Positions 58,669 through 64,000 of a stretch of 64,000 nucleotides of DNA are shown here, one piece after another (within the stretch, counting starts at the first letter, position 1; each line of letters begins with the position of its first letter). The position numbers and the translations under genes are program-made. The notes under the pieces are model-generated. The model worked only from the letters and a program-made list of their open reading frames with translations. It searched no databases and had not been told where the DNA came from. This DNA comes from Haemaphysalis longicornis (Eukaryota; Arthropoda; Arachnida; Ixodida; Ixodidae): contig CM023450.1 in assembly GCA_013339765.2 (NCBI GenBank), positions 99,923,920 to 99,987,919 of the forward strand, read 5' to 3'.

Positions 58669-60305
58669 AAAAAAAATAGGCTGCCAAAGCAGCTGCAGAG
58701 AAACGTTTCCACCTAATCACCTTCGCACCTCGGAAACGTAAACAATTTTCCGGCTTAACTGTTTTAAGAGTTACTTCACCAAAATACCCGCTGGTTAGAT
58801 ACGACTGATCGCATTTACTAGCGTGGCGCAGCCTTAACGGCGTGAAAAAGTCTGTTTCCCCTTATCAATCCTTATTGAGCGCCGTTAATAATCTTTTGAC
58901 GTTCGTCACAAGCAATAGCGTGTGAAAGGGAGCGTGCTCTGATTTTGGATTTAAAGATGGGCGGGGAAAGGCGCGAACGCCGATCCCCACTACCAAAAAT
59001 TGCATGCCCCATCATCCCCTCTTTGGGGAAGTGGCGCGTCTCAGCCGACCGCAGTGCAATGGAAGGCCTCGACCCGGGGAGCCGGCCATCGTGATCACCG
59101 AATCTCCCTGCACCAAGTAAGTATGCCTTGCCCGACAGGAATTTAGAACGACCCCTCACAGGATCCGCAAAAGCGTGATGATGAGGCAGCTAAGTTTTTT
59201 TACATTCTGTTCTCCGTCGATCCCTGTTTGCTAACCAAAACAAATGCACATGCAGCTTTAGATCGCAACACACATATTATTTCATACAAAAGTGTGCGGC
59301 TCTTAGGGTTTGATTACAGGCCTAAATTAACACAATTTTCATTGCGCTGTGCCTACCCTGGCTCCACCACCTCCCTGTTGGCTGGAACGGCACGTGCATG
59401 TGGTGCGATTGAGTTCCCTCATTATCATCATTAGGATCCTATTTCCTTTGCTGCATCTTCTTCCTTCTGCTACTACGACTGAAGGGATTGGCCAACGACC
59501 AAGTTAACCCTACATATACGTCAGTGCCGTGATCGGAGCGTCCTACATTTATAATTGGCCTGCGCAATATCAGAACGAACACATATTTCTAACACATAAC
59601 TCAAAGACTAAGGATGCAATGCACTCACGACGTATACTTAAGTCAGTGAGAGCAAGGAATTATCCGTGGATAGAGGTGCGAGCTCGACTCGAATTTTTTG
59701 TTCTCGGGGTTCAAATGCCAGACCCGAATTTAGCCCATTTTCTCTTCCACCCAAAAACTTCACTTTCATTCTCTTTGCACAGTCGGCCATTTTTAATGTC
59801 TTTTCTTGGTCGCGCCGACGGTGATGTCAGGCTGTCGGCCGGCCATGTCAACTAATATTTACGCAGAAACAATTATTGGTGGGCTTTATCTGACGGTAGA
59901 ATCAGTGCCTTTGTTCGTTACTCTCCTCCCTAACAATTCCGAGAATTTATAAAGGGATGGAAGGGGCGGCCAGACACCTTGCTACGCCACTGCCACATTT
60001 TCTTCTAAGAAAGCTGCAAATTACACTAGATAAACAGTTTATGTATTACACCTATTGTTATGGTTTAGCGTAATGATATATTTGGAATGACTGACTGCCG
60101 ACATTGTCAGTAGTGCGATTTTACTTTTTACCCGTTCTCGTCTCTTATTTTCTGCGCTAATTCGTTTTGTCAGTAAGTACGTCGTATATGTATTGTATCT
60201 ACACCAGCTTGGGCCTAAACGGCCTGAAATCTGAACAGATAAACTGCGGGCCTTCGTTCGGCAGGAAACACAATTGGATGGTGATGATCATTATTATGAT
60301 GAGAG
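58669..60305. other. No recognisable gene
   Basis: Short frames only; nothing supportable. Confidence 0.5.
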
Positions 60306-60428
<123 letters not shown>

Positions 60429-60734
60429 GGTTAGGTGAGGTTGCATAACGTACTTACCGCTTGCCGAAATGAGTTTGCCCGCCGAACTGTCAACTTCAAT
60501 GGTGGGGTTGATATAGAGGTGAGAGTGAAAAAGATGATTCGGGCTTGACTTAACCTCGCAGTGGGTAACTTCATTTGCCATCTACCCACTGCTGGCGTAC
60601 TGACGGCCCCCCAGTGGGCCAGTCCATGGATGAGCCAGCACCAACCATGTAAAGCTCTGCATCTGCTCAAAAATACGTAAGTGGCACAGTTAACAAAGCC
60701 CACACATTTAATCATCATTATATTGTCGGGGTTG

Positions 60735-61115
60735 TGATAAAACACCTTTACTGAGATAACAAGGCAAGAGGAGGGCAGCGGATGTGGTCAGTTCGTGTGT
60801 CCACGAGGCCGCGGGTCTGCGCCGCCTCTATGCTCCGGCGCCACGCTGGTCAGCCTAGACTCCCACTGCTCAAGTAGGGTTGGGGGGGGGGGGGGTTCAG
60901 TGGAGGCATGAATGCACAAGGTGGCAGATTGTGGGTGGGGCGCCACACTGTGGGCAGTTGGAGGAGAAAAAGAATGGGGAGATGTGGGACACGGCAGTAT
61001 GATTGTGGAAAATTTGTCTGTAGACGCCGATATACGCGTGCTTGGTGGTTGTAGTGGTGGTGGTGGTTGCATGGCGTGGGGGAGGGTATGACCTTCTGGT
61101 GTTTGCGAAAATCGG
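60735..61115 (-). mobile_element. LINE 3' end, degraded ORF2 C-terminus
   Basis: Read across shifted minus-strand frames: RVYRRLQTNFPQS, then a CPQCG-type zinc-binding start, then LLEQWESRLTSVAPEHR, then CAGTAAAGGTGTTTTATC. This parallels the plus-strand C-terminus at 52.75-53.1 kb (RLLQTHSFPNPL). A run of 14 G (60882-60895) lies in the middle and probably created one of the frame changes. Confidence 0.6.
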
Positions 61116-61884
61116 TCAAAAAAGCTTAAAAACCAAAAATAACACTATTGAGAAAGTAATAGAATTGAGCTAACAAAGTCAAAAGTTATGTTTTACACCG
61201 CTCTTATGTTTTTACACGAAAGTTGTTTTGTTTTACTCGAAAGCACAAATAAAAAAAGCTTTGAAAAAGAGACCCAGACACAAATAAAAAAATCGTTAAC
61301 AAGCATCAACTGTGTAACGCCCGGCATCTGCAGAAAAACGCGTATTTGGCATAGTTAAAAGGCCAAATGCTCATATTAGTTTAACTGGCTAAAACTGGTC
61401 GACGACAATTTCAGAAAACAGGAAAATAAAAAACGAGAATGGACACCCGGAAGGTTCCCGTGGAAGAGTAGACTGTTCACTTGTGCGCGGCGCGCTATAT
61501 CCAAATGTGGCAAACGCACATTAGTTTTATTGTAGTGTCTGTTATCCCGGCAACCGCGAGAATTACCGTCCGCATTTCTCACGTCAGTCGCCTCTCATCG
61601 GCTAAGCACGCTACGTGGAGGTTCAATGGGATAAATATTTCTTACAAAGCCGTATTTGCAGCTCTCCCTGTAACCCTGTGGTATAGTACTTAGTTTTAAA
61701 CCAGAAGGCTCAGTTCGAATCTTACAATGCCCTTGTTTTTTTAGCTTTCGCAATTTCCCGGTCATCGTGATTTTGATAATACTTTTTTTACTCTGGTTTT
61801 TACTATATCAAGAGATCGACGCACAGGGCTTCTAGAATGGGTTGAATTACGTTTAATGTAGGTTGTGTTCTGTGTCGTTTGGCT
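61116..61884. other. No recognisable gene; tRNA-like fragment near 61683-61730
   Basis: GTGGTATAGTACTTAG and AGTTCGAATCT have A/B-box spacing and a T run follows. 61300-61385 (minus) resembles 60630-60715 (minus), a further dispersed repeat. Confidence 0.4.
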
Positions 61885-61990
61885 GGGTTAGATTAGGTTT
61901 GTTGCAATTGGGCTGGATTTGGGTAGGTTATGACGCGTTAGGTTAGTTACACTAGGTTCGGTGAGGTTATGTTATGTTAGGTTACGTTGG
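61885..61990. repeat. Degenerate GGTTAG/TTAGG-like tract
   Basis: Repeated GGTTAG, GGTTA and AGGTT words over about 100 bases, without a regular period. It resembles decayed arthropod (TTAGG)n or a GGTT-rich low-complexity repeat. Confidence 0.6.
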
Positions 61991-62206
61991 GACGTAATAT
62001 TATTCAGCAAATTTCAGGCCAGCCAGCTTTTATGGGAACTGCCGGAAGAATTTCTCTGAAGTAATTCTCACGGCTGCCGTGAGATTAGAGGCAGCCTAGT
62101 TTCATTACTGTTTGAATGATCTCCAAGACACAGCTTCCATCCTAACCGAAAAAAAAAAGATCAAGAAAGCCGCCTTCCGTATTATTTTCAACTGCGTGAT
62201 TTTTAA

Positions 62207-63035
62207 AGGAGCCGTAAAAACAAAACGCATGTTTGGTTCATTCGAAATATTGCTTCGTTAGAGCCATACTGACACCACCTTTAACACCCACTTCGCTCAA
62301 ATAAGCTATACAATTGGGTAAAAAGGAAATGGCCATGCGATCCACTAGCTCATTTCCCGCAAAACAACCTGCGGGAAATGAGCTACCAGCCAGCTCTGCG
62401 ATTGGCGGAGACCGGCGAAAGCAAACGAAAATTAGGCAGAACTTATAAGCTTGCCGAACGAGCTATTTGCACTTAAATGTAGGGCGCATTCTTTTTATAG
62501 CAGTAAGAACGGGGGGATAAACAGTGGAAGTTACGAAAGCTCGCGTAAGCATTGAAGTACCCATGTGTACTGTTGTTGGCACTGCGCGCACTATGCTTGT
62601 TTTAGCTGCACAGCAGTCCGCCGCTTTCGAGTTGTCTTACACGCACTGGCCGATTGTCGTGAGCGACTTTGTCTTGCGTCACCCTGGTTGTCAAGGATAT
62701 TCCATGTTTCCCGAAACGATTAGTTTCAACAGTAACAAAAACAAGCCAGATGCAAATACGGTCAACGAACCAAGCAATGGCAGACAATGGTCCGCGCATG
62801 AGTATGGTAGCGCCATCTGGGAAGACTGACGGCAAGCAGCGCTGCAGCCAAATCACTCAGTGCAAGTTCCTGACGTCCCGAAAACGCAAGATTTGGCGGG
62901 AGAATCGAAATTTTAACCTAAATTGATTTATTTCTCATTGAAAACGGCATCGTTTGCTGCCAGACAAGCGCTAGCAGCACTTAAAACACGAAATCTTTCG
63001 AATAAAACAAACTTGTCTTTTGTCATCACGCTCCT
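62207..63035 (+). mobile_element. 0.83-kb TTAA-flanked element with inverted termini, copy 2
   Basis: AGGAGCCGTAAAAACAAAA at the left and the complement of AGGAGCGTGATGACAAAAG at the right, with TTAA on both sides (62203-62206 and 63036-63039). Collinear with the reverse of 48839-49681. It contains a 16-bp perfect hairpin at 62346-62385 absent from the sister copy. The 101-residue frame inside (62524-62829) lies in the repeat and is not convincing as a gene. Confidence 0.85.
62346..62385. repeat. 16-bp perfect hairpin inside the TTAA element
   Basis: Arms TAGCTCATTTCCCGCA and its exact complement with an 8-base loop. Confidence 0.9.
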
Positions 63036-63039
63036 TTAA

Positions 63040-64000
63040 GTGCGGCTGACCTGCACCGTTATAAACAAAACTTTCGATTTCTAGTACAGCGCGTTCGTCG
63101 GCTGATCTCCGAAGGAGCTTCACAGGTCGCGGTTTCATAAAGACAAGATCTAAGTTAAATCTGGCTGATGTCTCTCATAGCAAACCACGCTTTGCGAATG
63201 TCTTCCCCACGGCATCTTGGACTAATCATGCCTCTCACTGGGTGGAGGCTCCGAGAACATCTTCCTTCTCACCAGTATAACAAATGTTTGTCTCTCTCTC
63301 GCCTCCACCCCCCCCCCCCCACCTCTTCCCATCCCACCGCCTATATATTAGTGTTATTGTTCAAGGTCCAGATTCCCCAAAGCACCATCTCCCCTCCCAC
63401 GCCGTGCATTGACAAGCCACCCCACTTTGTTGCCCGCTTGCTTAACCCGCCCAGATGTCTATTACCTTGGGAAGAGAGGGGGGGGGGGGAGGGGGGTATT
63501 TCGACTGGTCGTATACCAGATCAAAATACGACATGCTTTCACGACTCCTACTGTCTGGCTTCTCTAAAGAAAAAAAAACGCAAACAGCTTCTGAAAAATT
63601 TTCTTGCAGTTAACTTACGACAACCCTCCGCCAGTTTTTCCTCTTTTCTTAGCTGAACCATTGAGTAGCGCTTTGCTCAACGCACCTTCGCTTTTTTATT
63701 CAATTCAGCTCTTTGAAAGCTGTAACTTATATTCGATAACCTACGCCGATAATCCTTATGTGTGTTTTGTGTATTTTCTTTTGCCTAGGATTTCTTAAGG
63801 TATTCCCTAGGTTGGCCGCATGGCTGAAATATAACGCAACAAAAAGGATCCATTCGGCTGTCCATTATTGTGAAAAACGATCTGCGAAACATGGGTTCCT
63901 TTTGAGGCAAAGAGGGAAATCGAACATGCGACTCCAGAGGTTGAGAAAAAATTTAGAGCCGCTCTATAAGATGGATGACCCGAGAAGCCATGTTGGTGGA
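63040..64000. other. No recognisable gene; C and G homopolymer runs
   Basis: C run near 63308-63320 and G-rich run at 63479-63496. A 162-residue frame (63168-63656) crosses both and lacks motifs. Confidence 0.5.

Overview
This window is nuclear DNA of a repeat-rich arthropod genome, most likely a hard tick (Ixodidae). The inference rests on a tRNA-derived SINE resembling the tick Ruka family (two copies), tick-type LINE 3' ends whose tails are (CT)n or (GAT)n, abundant AT-rich DNA with long tetranucleotide microsatellites, and the absence of operons or dense coding. No species can be named from the sequence alone.

Only one convincing host gene is visible. It is a two-exon gene on the minus strand (39172 down to 36404) predicted to encode a 232-residue single-pass membrane protein. 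It has a proline-rich, probably cytoplasmic N-terminal half, a 22-residue hydrophobic segment and a short C-terminal domain with two N-glycosylation sequons. Both splice sites are canonical, the intron is phase 0, and two AATAAA signals follow the stop codon closely. I do not recognise the protein. Its 2.03 kb intron carries a roughly 47-unit (GAGT)n microsatellite and a near-perfect 25-bp hairpin.

Almost everything else that can be identified is mobile DNA. 0-10 kb holds a (TCTG)n-bearing repeat, a foldback element with about 190-bp inverted termini and a TTAA-flanked MITE. 10-17 kb holds a pentamer-repeat element, GC-rich or GGTTC-rich low-complexity tracts and a LINE RNase H remnant. 17-29 kb holds three TA-flanked pogo/Tigger-like non-autonomous elements, one containing a SINE with intact target-site duplications and one split by a nested (TCTG)n element. 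29-35 kb holds an RTE-like LINE (+) and a Tx1/L1-like LINE (-) followed by a second 3' copy of that family, with tRNA-derived SINEs around them. 45-51 kb holds another pentamer element, several CT-tailed LINE 3' ends and a TTAA-flanked 0.84-kb element. 51-55 kb holds a possible TTAA-flanked element invaded by a LINE whose 5' part is inverted (a twin-priming product with a 12-bp duplication), then a LINE ORF1 remnant. 57-63 kb holds a composite pentamer/minisatellite/tRNA-like element, a degraded LINE 3' end and a second copy of the 0.83-kb TTAA element.

No intact transposase, complete retrotransposon ORF, rRNA, canonical tRNA, CRISPR array or organised multi-gene system was found. The most informative parts are the small membrane-protein gene and the nested insertions, which give a relative order of transposition events.
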